From Gremmenia infestans (Eukaryota > Ascomycota > Leotiomycetes > Helotiales > Hamatocanthoscyphaceae), in contig JAFEVB010000037.1 of the NCBI GenBank assembly GCA_032629725.1, forward strand, positions 558,001 through 622,000: a stretch of DNA of 64,000 nucleotides, in the 5' to 3' direction. Below the pieces are notes generated by a model. The model did no database searches. It was not told where the DNA came from and saw only the letters and a list, made by a program, of their open reading frames with translations. A program made the position numbers and the translations under genes. Below, piece after piece: positions 1 to 9,915 of the stretch (positions are counted from its first letter, which is position 1; each line of letters starts with the position of its first letter).

Positions 1-12
1 ATTCCAAATTGA

Positions 13-144
13 TTTCGGCTCTTGGCAGTCCCGTTGAAAGCGCTGTCGATCTTGGCCATTGCTCAAGCTTCTGCAACTGCTAACGAAAGTGTATTTGATC
101 TTCTAGGGAGGGAAGCTGTTGAACCGCTGCTGGAACCGGAGTAA
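13..144 (+). CDS. Possible 3' end of an upstream gene (partial)
   Basis: One frame stays open for 43 codons after a TGA at 10-12 and ends at TAA 142-144. An acceptor-like pyrimidine-rich stretch ending in AG lies near 26, so this could be a terminal exon entering from the left. The stop overlaps a strong donor-like GTAAGT at 141-146, so the exon could instead be spliced onward. The translation ends with an acidic, leucine-rich tail (DLLGREAVEPLLEPE) that resembles no family I can name with confidence. The call is weak because only the fragment is visible. Confidence 0.2.
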   Translation, partial: FRLLAVPLKALSILAIAQASATANESVFDLLGREAVEPLLEPE

Positions 145-898
145 GTACAGCCTAGGTTACATCTTTGATACAATACAACAATATTACCCCTAAACTAAAT
201 GACGTAGAATACGAAAGGGACAGAAGTAAGTGGGTGGAAGCATAGAAACATGGGCTTGAGAACGAAACAGGTTCGTTGTAACTGTGGTTTTGGCGGAGCG
301 GCACGCTGCTTCAGCGACAGGGGTGAGAGACAAGCTTCGGCAAGAACTTTTCCATCCTGCTGTCAATCTCAACAAATTGTCTTCACTAATCATGACTTTT
401 GAAAATGCCAGCCTACGTGTGCAGAAGCACATATGCAGTATATCTCCAGATTAAGTCAGTGAGTAAAGTTTCCCTCGTTGCGATGGCGGAAAGCTCAACT
501 GTTAGAATCCAGTTATTCTTAGACTTTGCGGGGGATATTCGGGTTTTACTATGGGACGAATCCACCCCCACAACCCTATATTATATCTGAATATCGTTCC
601 CAGATAGGGCCATGGAAAGTTTTCACGAAGTTGCAGTCAGCCTCAAACAAAGAGAGTTCGAGGTTGCCGTTTCAAAAGATCGATGCGAGTTTGAAGTTCC
701 AGACAGGGGTTCGCTTTCGCTTGCACCCCTCCACTCATCTACGGAGCCTCTTTCATTCTCCCTCAAAAGCGGACTTTCTCATTCCTTTCACTTCTTTTCT
801 CCTGTTAGTTGCTTCTGGTCAAGCAATTCGCTCATTCTCTAATTCACGTTTATTTTTCTTGACTTACCAGGTGTAAATTATTTTCTTCCGCCGCAAAT
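145..898. other. Intergenic region upstream of the first UstYa-like gene
   Basis: No supportable gene is seen. Short open frames on both strands lack splice or family support. The last 130 bases before the ATG at 899 are rich in C and T, as is usual for fungal promoters and 5' leaders. Confidence 0.5.
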
Positions 899-1874
899 AT
901 GGATTCAAAATATCAGCAGATCGATCTCCACGATGAGAAATTTCAGGATGTTTTCCCTCCAAATCGGACGTCGAGTTCGCTTTCCGAGTCGACTTTGCTA
1001 GAGGATGAGATGGATCAAAGATTGCTGCAACCGGAGAACAGATGGACTAAGAGGTGGATGTGGATGGTGCATGCAGCGTTACTTTCACTATCGTTCACAC
1101 TGTTTGTTTCGTCCTATTTCACAAGGGCGTCGACGTTGGATTATATGCAAAGATATGAGGCTTACTGTAAGACATTCCCAATGGTGACGATGCAAACTAA
1201 CCAGCATCAGCGCCTGCGGCGAAAGCTGTGGAATACCAGAGGGTTAAATTCAACGGAACGATGGGAGAAGGGTCACCATACGTTGGCAAGGGACCAGAAG
1301 TCGACAAGCATTGGAATGCACTTTCATACGACGGTAAGATAATTCCTTCCCTCCATTTATCTCATTATGTATCTGACAGTTTCTAGTCGGCGACCAAATG
1401 ATCACACCCGAGGAGCTGAAGATCATCGAAATGCCAGAGTCATCTCTTAAAGTCAAAAATCCCAAGACAGGCGTCGAAGGCTATCGAGTCGGCCTCCAAG
1501 TATTCCACCATCTTCACTGCCTCAATCTTCTACGCCAAGTCACTTATAAAGACTGGTATATGGACAAGAGTGGTAACTTTGCCGCCGGCGAAGAGGAACT
1601 GCAAATGCACACCGGTAGGTTTCCATATATCATTCGTCGTGACTTTGAATAACATCTAACATATACAGATCACTGCATCGAGATGCTCCGCAAGGAAATT
1701 CAGTGCAATGCAGACATTGGCGTCTTCACCTTCTACATGATGGACGGAGACCCACTGCCCTGGCCAGAACTGGAGTCGTATCACCAGTGCCGGAACTTCG
1801 ACAAGGTGCGGGATTGGGCTTTGGAAAATTCGGTTGGGAATATGGAACGTGGGGACATTAACCCTGACCCGTGA
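899..1874 (+). CDS. UstYa-like (DUF3328) oxidase family protein
   Basis: Four exons give about 276 residues: 899-1166, 1205-1333 (or starting at 1211), 1387-1614 and 1669-1874; all junctions keep frame. After an acidic N-terminus, one hydrophobic segment around residues 58-76 predicts a type II membrane anchor. The family signature is present as two histidine-cysteine motifs, HHLHCLN near residue 175 and DHCIEML near 210, with the usual SPYVG and EVDKHW region before them. Known relatives (UstYa/UstYb) modify or cyclise RiPP precursor peptides, and others act in diverse secondary metabolite pathways as copper-type oxidases. The substrate here is unknown. A second family member follows 0.9 kb downstream on the same strand. 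No precursor peptide with repeated KEX2 sites is seen nearby, so a cluster, if any, would lie to the left of the window. Confidence 0.85.
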
Positions 1875-2750
1875 GAATTTGCAGAATGGCTTGCATTGTG
1901 GAATTCTTACCCGGTATACATAGAGGAAATTTAATTTCATTCCCAACGAGCGCTGTTTTAATCCCCGAGTGCGAAGTCTAAACTTTCGACTACAGTACCG
2001 GTACGTAGTCAAGGAGGTCTTTGACTCCTCATAAGTTACACAAGAGGCTTTGATCCTGTCAAATCAAATCATACCCGAATAGGATCCCCCCCGTCCCCAT
2101 GCCCGTCCCAAAAGAGTGATCCAAGCGAATTTTACCCCTGCTTCAGATAGCGTCTCAGCTAAGCGCTTAACCTCAACCTCCACCTCCACCTCCACCTCCG
2201 TAGACTCGACATGCTTGTTTATCTACTCTTCTTCTGTTTCTTCTCCTTCGCCGCCTAATCGTCCATCTTAGTGTTGATTACTGTACGGGACGGGGTAAAC
2301 TCAAACTTCGCCTCCTCCTTCCTCCTCGCTTGCTCGCTTGGTTCACCTCCTAAACCTGGTGAACCAGCAATATGAAACCGCCATCTGATCTGCACTCTGT
2401 GACATCCTAAACCAACAGAACCTAACTTACCATCCGGAGACCTTGCATGCAACTAGTGTATGAACATGAACATGGGATGGTGATTAGAAACAACACAGGT
2501 TTACTCCGTATTCGATGCACGCCTGCTATCTTACACTTCCTTTCCTCTTCCTCTTTTTCATCCTCACCTTGACTCTTTTTGTTTTCTTTGCAAGCTGGTC
2601 TTGATTTTTTTATTATAATTATTTATTTCTTGCTCTTACTCTTGCTCTTTCTCAACTCGAACTTTGAAGAAGAAGAGAAACAGCACAACTGCCATTGATC
2701 AATCAATCGAATTCCACCAATAAATCTCCCACTCACTTCACATCAGCATT
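1875..2750. other. Intergenic region between the two UstYa-like genes
   Basis: No gene is seen. It holds a short tandem CCTCCA-type repeat near 2172-2200, one copy of the 9-mer TACTCCGTA at 2502-2510, and a long pyrimidine-rich tract at 2520-2660 that probably belongs to the promoter of the downstream gene. Confidence 0.5.
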
Positions 2751-3933
2751 ATGGATTTATCATCAGCAAAATCTCAACCCAGCAAATACACCACTCTCCC
2801 CCCACGAGATTCTATCGATGATCTAGATATCGATCTAGAGAACGACTCTGATACCACTCTCGCATCCACAGGTTTCCTAGCCAAGAAACCTACGAAATCA
2901 GACAGGATGCATATGATGCTCGGTAATAGATACGAGAATGAGAATCCCAAGCAGAGCTCCAGAATACCCACTGCGCTGACGTGGATACGGTGGGGTGTGG
3001 TGATTTTTCTGCAGTGTGTTATTATTGTCTTTTTGTTCTTGCTGCGTCCGGCTGGGACGGGGGAGGATATGGGATGGAGTACTGGGAAGACGGAGACGGG
3101 TGGTGATGTTAGTGGGCTTTATATACCTAGTAAGCTTTCTTCCCCCCTTTTTTTAACGTCCCCTATTTCGCCGCATTCTCTATTCTCTATTCTCTTCCAT
3201 GGCTGTCCCCTCTGAGAGGTTCGATGGTTTGCTAATTCTCGCAAATAGCAACGCATAAATACACACTCCTGACGCCCGACGAAGATAAATTCGTGCCGAA
3301 CATGAGCTCGAATGATAACAGAATGGAAATTAGGAAGAATTGGGACATGTTGATGCCTCGTGAGTCTTGTTTTGTCTCTTTAATTCAATGATACTTAATC
3401 CACAAATGTATTGTATCGTACTGTATCACTGGTCTAACAATAATTACAGTTGGAAGCGGAACTGTCGAAATCCCAGATTATAAACAACACCCTATGCTAG
3501 GGAAACCCATCGTGGACGATCCGATCCACAGCGGTGCTATTTTCGAAGCTTCGTGGACGCATGCTTTACATTGCGTAAGCCTCCCTCTTCCTCCCACCTT
3601 TTTTTCCCCACCTGTTTTCCCCCTCCACCCCCAACCCCCCGCAACCAAACTAACATCCCCCAGCTATACTACACAGTAGACAGCTACCACCAGCTGGTCG
3701 TAAACGGCACTTTCGGCTTCGACGGCATCCGCAACGACATGCACGCCGCGCACTGCTTCGAGTACCTGCGCAACCAGATCCTATGCATGGCGGACATGAC
3801 GCTCGAGGGCAGCGAGAGCCTGCTGGATGCCACGGGACAGGGACAGGCGCATATGTGTCGGGATCGCGAGGAAGCGAATGCGTGGATTGAGGGCAGGAGG
3901 GTGGATGACATGCAGAGTATTGTTGGGCCGTGA
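2751..3933 (+). CDS. UstYa-like (DUF3328) oxidase family protein, second copy
   Basis: Four exons give about 294 residues: 2751-3129, 3249-3359, 3450-3574 and 3664-3933, with consistent phases. A serine/aspartate-rich cytosolic N-terminus is followed by a hydrophobic membrane span around residues 82-100. The lumenal part carries both family motifs, HALHCLYY and HAAHCFEYLRNQILC. The C-terminus is longer than in the first copy (TGQGQAHMCRDREEANAW). The two copies are distant paralogues, not a recent duplication, since they share little beyond the motifs. As for the neighbour at 899, secondary-metabolite oxidation is known for the family, but no substrate can be inferred. Confidence 0.85.
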
Positions 3934-5008
3934 TTGATTAAGTGAACTGTGATCTTACTTGTTTATATATATTGTCATATTGTCGTATGACTGGAATCGT
4001 ATCTATTATTTTCTAAGACTAAGATCGCCCTCTTATCTAAAAGGCGTTTTTTTTTAAGAAGACCCTTGAACATTGTATTTGCTATAGAAATGCTGCTGTT
4101 AAAAACCATTCACGGTCAAGAAAAGCGCTGCTGTCAACCCTCCCATTTCGCACTTAGAATTACAACTTTCCATCTCAGATTCTCATCTCTCCCGCTTTAT
4201 AAACCACAAAACACCATGACTCTTAAGCAGACCACAAGTGGTAGTTCAGTAACCGAACAGGTCATAACTTCCCCACCGAATGGTAGAATACTACTCAATC
4301 AATTTTCCTTTTCCTTGCTGAGCCATTGAACCAATAACTGCCATTAATATATATATATAATCGAGCGCTCTATCCATTAGCTTCACTTCACGTCCCCAAA
4401 TAGTTAACTATGCATATATGTTTAGAAGTGAATCACATAGAACATCGTAATCTTACTGCGAGAAGTATAAAAGCCAAGCAAGCAGGGTTGCGCATACAAT
4501 CTGCAACTCCAAGAATCAAGGAAGTTGTCTAAGGCCACAGTCAATGTTGTAAAGACAAGGGATGCAAGTTCAGCACTCACTTGTCCTTTATGATATTTCG
4601 AAATATCTCAACGTCGTTTTCTTAAATACACGTATCGATATTCACTATGACTACTATCTATCTCACCTACCTTCAATTAACCCCTTTGCCGCCAAGGAAG
4701 CATTCGCTGTCAATTCTCAGTCGTTCAGTCATTCATTCATCTAACCCCAAAACCTAAACTTTCCTTCCTCGCCATGCAGCAACATGCGCAAAGGGAACTA
4801 CGATCGCAGTGCTCTACTCATACAGTCTCCCCTCCCCTCCCCTCCCAAACATAAGTGCAGTCAGTAGAGGCTATAAGAAAAAACCATACTTAGTATATAG
4901 CTACCGTAGCATATTAATGTACAAATAGATAGATAGACAGAAGAAGAAGGGTTCGCGCTCGCTAGCAGCAGCTAGCTGGTAAGATTACAAGAAAAAGTAG
5001 AAATACTG

Positions 5009-5026
5009 TATATATATATATATATA
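5009..5026. repeat. (TA)9 microsatellite
   Basis: Uninterrupted TA dinucleotides in the intergenic region. Confidence 0.9.
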
Positions 5027-5156
5027 AACCCACCAGCACAAAAAAAAAGTATTTAGCTTAAACAAAATTGAAACAGTGAATTCTATCTCGAAAGATATGG
5101 AATACTTACACCACTACTATATACATACCTACCTGGAAAGATATACTATAGTCAGT

Positions 5157-5184
5157 CTATCTATCTATCTATCTATCTATCTAT
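5157..5184. repeat. (CTAT)7 microsatellite
   Basis: Seven uninterrupted CTAT units, a likely length-polymorphic marker. Confidence 0.9.
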
Positions 5185-5732
5185 AGCTTAATAGGGAGAT
5201 ATTTGAAAAAATAACACTTATTTATGCCCATGCATGCGATTGTTGTAGAGCTTGATGATACCTAGGCTGTAACGCTCTGAATCCTGAGAGGGATGGATAT
5301 TGGTATATGTATATATAATTATATATAGTTAGCTACGGTACGGTACGTTGCGCTTCATTTTTCAAGGCTTGAGATCAGAAGTGCTAGTATGTATGATCGT
5401 ATCGATGCATACAAACACAAATCAAGAGAGCCCAGTCCAGGACAAGACAAGAGAAAACAAAACTAGGCAGAATATACACATATACATTATATAAAACCCC
5501 ATCCCCATCCACCCTATCTCATCTCAACTCTCCTCTCCTCTCCTCTCCACCTTATCATAATATCTACTATATCTACCTATTTACCATATCTTATTTATCT
5601 TTTCATGCCAATTCATTCGTTCCATCCATGACGTATCTACCAATTATGCCACGCATGCATGCATCCAAAACACAAGCACCCAAAAAACTAAAAAGAAAGA
5701 AAAAAACTCCCATCGATTATTGGATCAATGCC

Positions 5733-7953
5733 CTATGAAGATTTCCCCGCAGTGCGTAGACGTTTAACCCATTCTTCCTCATCTACACCCTCCAGGCCCC
5801 CTCGCACAACTTCACAGATCTCCTTAGCGCTGGCAGCGCCTAGTAGCTTGTTCTCCAGGCCCAGCAGGTATGCTACGCCTGCGCGTACTAACACGGCATC
5901 GCCTTCGAAAACCATGACGTCCCAGAGACGTGTGCAGTTATCAAGATTCAAGACCCCCGTAAAGGCGCCGGAGAAGATGTCTTTCATGTACATGTCGGGC
6001 TGGAGGGCGAAGTCGGGGTTTGTGAGCAGGGTGTGGAGTTGTGGGGATTTACGCTTGAGGGTGTTGAGGAGCAGGTAGTAGGTGCGGGATGTGGCGCCCG
6101 AGTCTGAGGTGTGGAAGGAGAGGGGGAGGGGGCGGTTGAGGATGTTGGAGAGGGTTTGGAAGGCGAGGGAGGATGTGGGGAGGTTGAGGAGGAGGAGGGC
6201 TGCTATTGTCTGGAGCAGTGTTAGCAAACAATAAATTCAAGGGCAAGGATGGGGAACTTACAGATGTACCATGCACATAACCAACATCAGAACGATACAT
6301 AGCATACGCCTTCAGAACATCAAGCAGTGCCCCATGCAGTGGTCCTTCCGCCTGAAAAATCCTCAACTCAGCATACGTCCCTTTGACATCCTCCTCAATA
6401 CGATCTAACCACCCTTTCTTCTTCATCTCCTCCTTACTCAACTGGCTCCCGCTTTTAATCGTCTTCTCTAGATTCTGCGCTCTTCTCAAAGCTGCCGTGT
6501 ACGACGACTCCGAAAGGCCAAGCTCGTTCCCTATGGCTTTGGCCCAGACTTGACCACGGGATCGGGGCGCGATTCCACGCCACCAGAGCTCGCGAGTACG
6601 TTTCTGACGAGTTACTTCATCCCAGTTGGGTAAGACGTGTTCTTCCCAGATGCGAAGGAGCGAGGAGACTGTATCGTCTTTGCAGGTGGACTTTGCTCTT
6701 TGTTCGATTTCCTTTTTGCGGTCTGCTGCGATGGAAAGAGCCATCATTCGTTGATATTCTTTCAGGTGTCTCTTTTCCTCTGCGGGATCTTTGGGTGGGA
6801 GCCAGGAAGGACGGGTGCGTGATAGGACGGCTTCTTTTTCTTTTGAAATGGGTAAGGGGTCGATCATTATGTCTGTTCGGCGTAAAGGAGGTAATTCTGC
6901 AATGGCAGACTTGACTCGACCTTTTTCCGCAGCTGATCGAATTGGTGGGTTATAACTCCTCCGTGAATTAGGATCTCGTGTTTCCTCTTCTTCAGCATGT
7001 GCCTCCAGAGCTTCCGTCAAAGCCTTGGCTTCTTCGCTGAGTTCTGATAAAGCAATATTCCAACTCTTCGTACGCTTTGGAAATCCAGTGTGGTTGATAG
7101 GGAACTGGCCCATACTCGCTCCACGGTTCACCCCAGGTCTCGGCATACCAGGAGATCGCAGCTCGCCCTGTTCCGCAGGAATAGGAGACGTGCCATTCCC
7201 TAAACTTCTAACCTTCTCCTTGACCGGACGTTCCGGACTCGCAGACGTCGAAGCCGGTCGACTGGCAATCCTTTCCTGCGGCGGCCTCGGGGAAATCGGT
7301 ACATTCTCAAGTAAACAATCATCTGGTACAGCATCATCGTCGTCATCATCATCACACTCCTTCTCCAATTGCTTGGCCGTCTTGCGTTCCCTATTAGCCT
7401 GCCAACTACTCCTCCTCGCCTTAAGCGGAGTGACCCCAAGCTTATTCGCCGGCATATTCGGACTTGAGCTTCTATTGCGTTTTATTAATGCTGGACTGCT
7501 GGGGCTGGTCAATCCGCGTCTGGGCATCATCGAAGAGTTATGAACAGTCAATCCTAGGCCTTCCACGGCAGTAGCGCTCTTGACGTGACTTTGTAGATTC
7601 GGATATGAAGGTCTGCCCATGCCCGTCGTCAATTCCCTCTGGCTTCGATTCCCATTCGTAACTTGCATCGGTACATGTTTTCTTTGCTTTGCCGTAACCC
7701 TGGGATCATTCGCATACGTAGCATTGTACGGATTCGAGTTCTTCTTGACCGTAAAGTCCGCAATCTCGTTGTCTGCCCTAGACTCATCATCGAGGCCGAT
7801 ATCTTCAAAGTTCCCAACATCGGAGAGGATGGTATTGTCGTCGGACTGGTAGGAGGAGTGGAAAGACGAGGATTTCGAGGACTTGGAGCCTGTCAGGTCG
7901 GGTGGGGAGCCGGGCATGGTGCGATTCGAGACCGCATCGTCAGTGCTTGTCAT
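5733..7953 (-). CDS. TBC-domain protein, TBC1D12/14 type, catalytic fingers absent
   Basis: Two exons (6262-7953 and 5733-6209, intron 6210-6261) give about 722 residues. The first 400 residues are low-complexity, Ser/Pro-rich, with an aspartate run near residue 203. The C-terminal half is a Rab-GAP TBC domain: ELWWRGIAPRSRGQVWAKA, then IEEDVKGTYAELRIFQ, YRSDVGYVHGTSTIAALLLL and RLWDVMVFEGDAVLVRAGV. Spacing and wording match the TBC1D12/TBC1D14 subgroup, which acts on Rab GTPases in membrane traffic. In active members the first motif reads IxxDxxR and the second YxQ. Here the arginine is glycine (DVKGTY) and the glutamine is histidine (YVHG). The protein may therefore be a Rab-binding scaffold and not a GAP. 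The splice junction GTS|TIA restores the domain exactly, so these changes are not a modelling error. Confidence 0.9.
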
Positions 7954-9915
7954 GGCATCTTGGGAGAGGGTCGAGGGCGAGGTGAGGGCTCTTTGTAAAG
8001 TAGCTATTTTGGCGGTTTGGGGGGTTGAGAGTGAGGGCGAGCGAGGTAAATTAAAGAGGTGGAAGGCGTTCGGGGTCGGCGGACGGTATGTTTCAAGACC
8101 GAGGGAACGGGGGATGGTGTTTTGTTTTATCCTGTCTGATGCTACGCCTTCTTTTTACGAAAATATGCGAGATGTGATTTCGGATTGGCCGTATTTCGTA
8201 GGATTGTTGATGGATGAATTAATGGGCGTTCAGGTTCTTGAAGCGCGCGACAATTGGTGAGCCGAAAGAGGATGCAGATGCTGAACGAGCGGTAGAGTAC
8301 GAAGTATGGTAGAGAAATGGATGCAATCGTATGGGCGGTGAAGGTGTTGGTGGAGGTAGATAAGAATGATTATTATAAAGAGCGTGGAAGAGTTACTATG
8401 GCTATTATTGGAACGAACGAGTGGTGCTGTCGAAGCTGTGGTTTTAGGATGGTGTTGTGGTGAGAAGGAAATCTCTTTCTTTCTTGATGTACGGCAGGGC
8501 AGGTTATGGGTATTTTGGTGTTCCTTCGTCCCGCTGGCTCCTCCCCTGAATAGGTAAGCCAACTCCGACAACCAGTGGAGTGAAGAGAGGATGGGGCGAT
8601 GCAGATGGAGCGAGATGAGTGACAATTTTATGAATTATCAGAGGGCGGACGAATGATTAATTAATTCATTATAGTTTGTGCAACTGTCGTAAGTCGTAAA
8701 AGGTAGAGGTACAGTAGGATAGGAGTATGTATGAAGTACGGAGTAACATCTATTCTTATCACTAATAATAGCAATAATAAGATACGTAGAGGTACTGTAG
8801 GAAACATGACATAGACATGCATGCAGATGTCTCTCTCTTATCGCAAAAGCTAATACTCTATTATCTAACCATGACGCCTACAGTACAGTACAGTACTGTA
8901 CCAAGGAAAGGTGCGAGTACGAGACGAGTACTTCTTACTCCTCTCCTTACTCCTCTCCTTACTGTACCACACTCTGTACCACACCCTCTGTACCACACTA
9001 CTGCATCGATTTCTTGATTTTCCTTGGTTGACAATTAAGCATGAAATCAGAATCAACCCTTGTTCGTTGGCTCGGTTGGGCCACTGGGCCAAGCCAAGGC
9101 GCCAACACATTAGCCCGCCGTTGTTAGCTTAAATCGAGGGCTAGGCTGGGCTGGGCTGGGCCGCTGGGGGTGTGGTGCGATGTGCGGTGTGGATGCGGCG
9201 GGGAAAGAAAGGGGAAATTGAACTCACGTGAGGAGAGGATGATGGGATGGATGAATGCGGAGACGTGGACGTGTATAAAACAAGCGTATAGAGGGATGAG
9301 ATAACTGTATTCATTGCTCGTATGTACTACATAATACTATTGTAATTATTATTCGGCCTCTCATCGTAAAAGGCATGGTCACGTGGTCGGCCATCACTGG
9401 CTGCAATTGATGTACGGAAGTAGTACGGAGTTAATGGAAGTAGAGGATGGCTGTGTATGGAACTGCGCAGATCAAGTGAGTGAGCAACTATCTGGTGGGA
9501 TGAAATTATCAGGGCATGAACCGCCATTAAGCACTGCTTTCAATGGATATCTGCAGGGGAGGAGTAATATGGTTGATAAGAGGATATACTATCTGAGGAT
9601 TAGATATCTGGCTTGGGCAGAAAGGATCCAGATGTCTTACATAGTCTTTGACTCGCACAGTATAATAAAGGTGTGTATTGCTTATTTATCATTGTTTATT
9701 TAAGGTTGAGTGAGGGGAAGGTTTAGTTAGTTACGGGGTAAGTGTTTAGGCATATGGTATGTTTGTCAGTAACAAAGCCTCGATTTTATAGGACTAGTTT
9801 TGCAGAAAGGTCCCCAGCAATTAGGGAATACGGAAATAGACCTACAGTATCAAGAGCTGTGTTTAGATTCATCTAGGTTAAAACCCGCTCATACAATATT
9901 ACTGATACAGGACAC
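7954..9915. other. Intergenic region between the TBC gene and the end of TERT
   Basis: No supportable gene is seen. It includes the likely promoter of the TBC gene (7954-8700), one TACGGAGTA at 8737-8745, the self-complementary run GTACAGTACTGTAC near 8886-8899, and short imperfect tandem units (CTCCTTACTC and TGTACCACA types) at about 8935-9000. Confidence 0.5.

Larger units (their letters stand above)
3934..5732. other. Intergenic region between convergent genes, microsatellite-rich
   Basis: This is the shared 3' side of the second UstYa-like gene (+) and the TBC gene (-). No coding signal is supported. It holds several simple repeats: an AT run near 4346, CCCCT units near 4835, a TA run at 5009-5026, CTAT units at 5157-5184 and CTCCT units near 5529. 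Confidence 0.55.

Noticed and set aside
612..842. Open frame just upstream of the first UstYa-like gene as a RiPP precursor
   Set aside because: No clear signal peptide followed by repeated cores, and no KR/RR-spaced repeats.
7025..7543. 172-codon plus-strand frame with hydrophobic stretches
   Set aside because: It is antisense to the low-complexity part of the TBC gene; the hydrophobic look comes from reading Ser/Arg-rich codons backwards.
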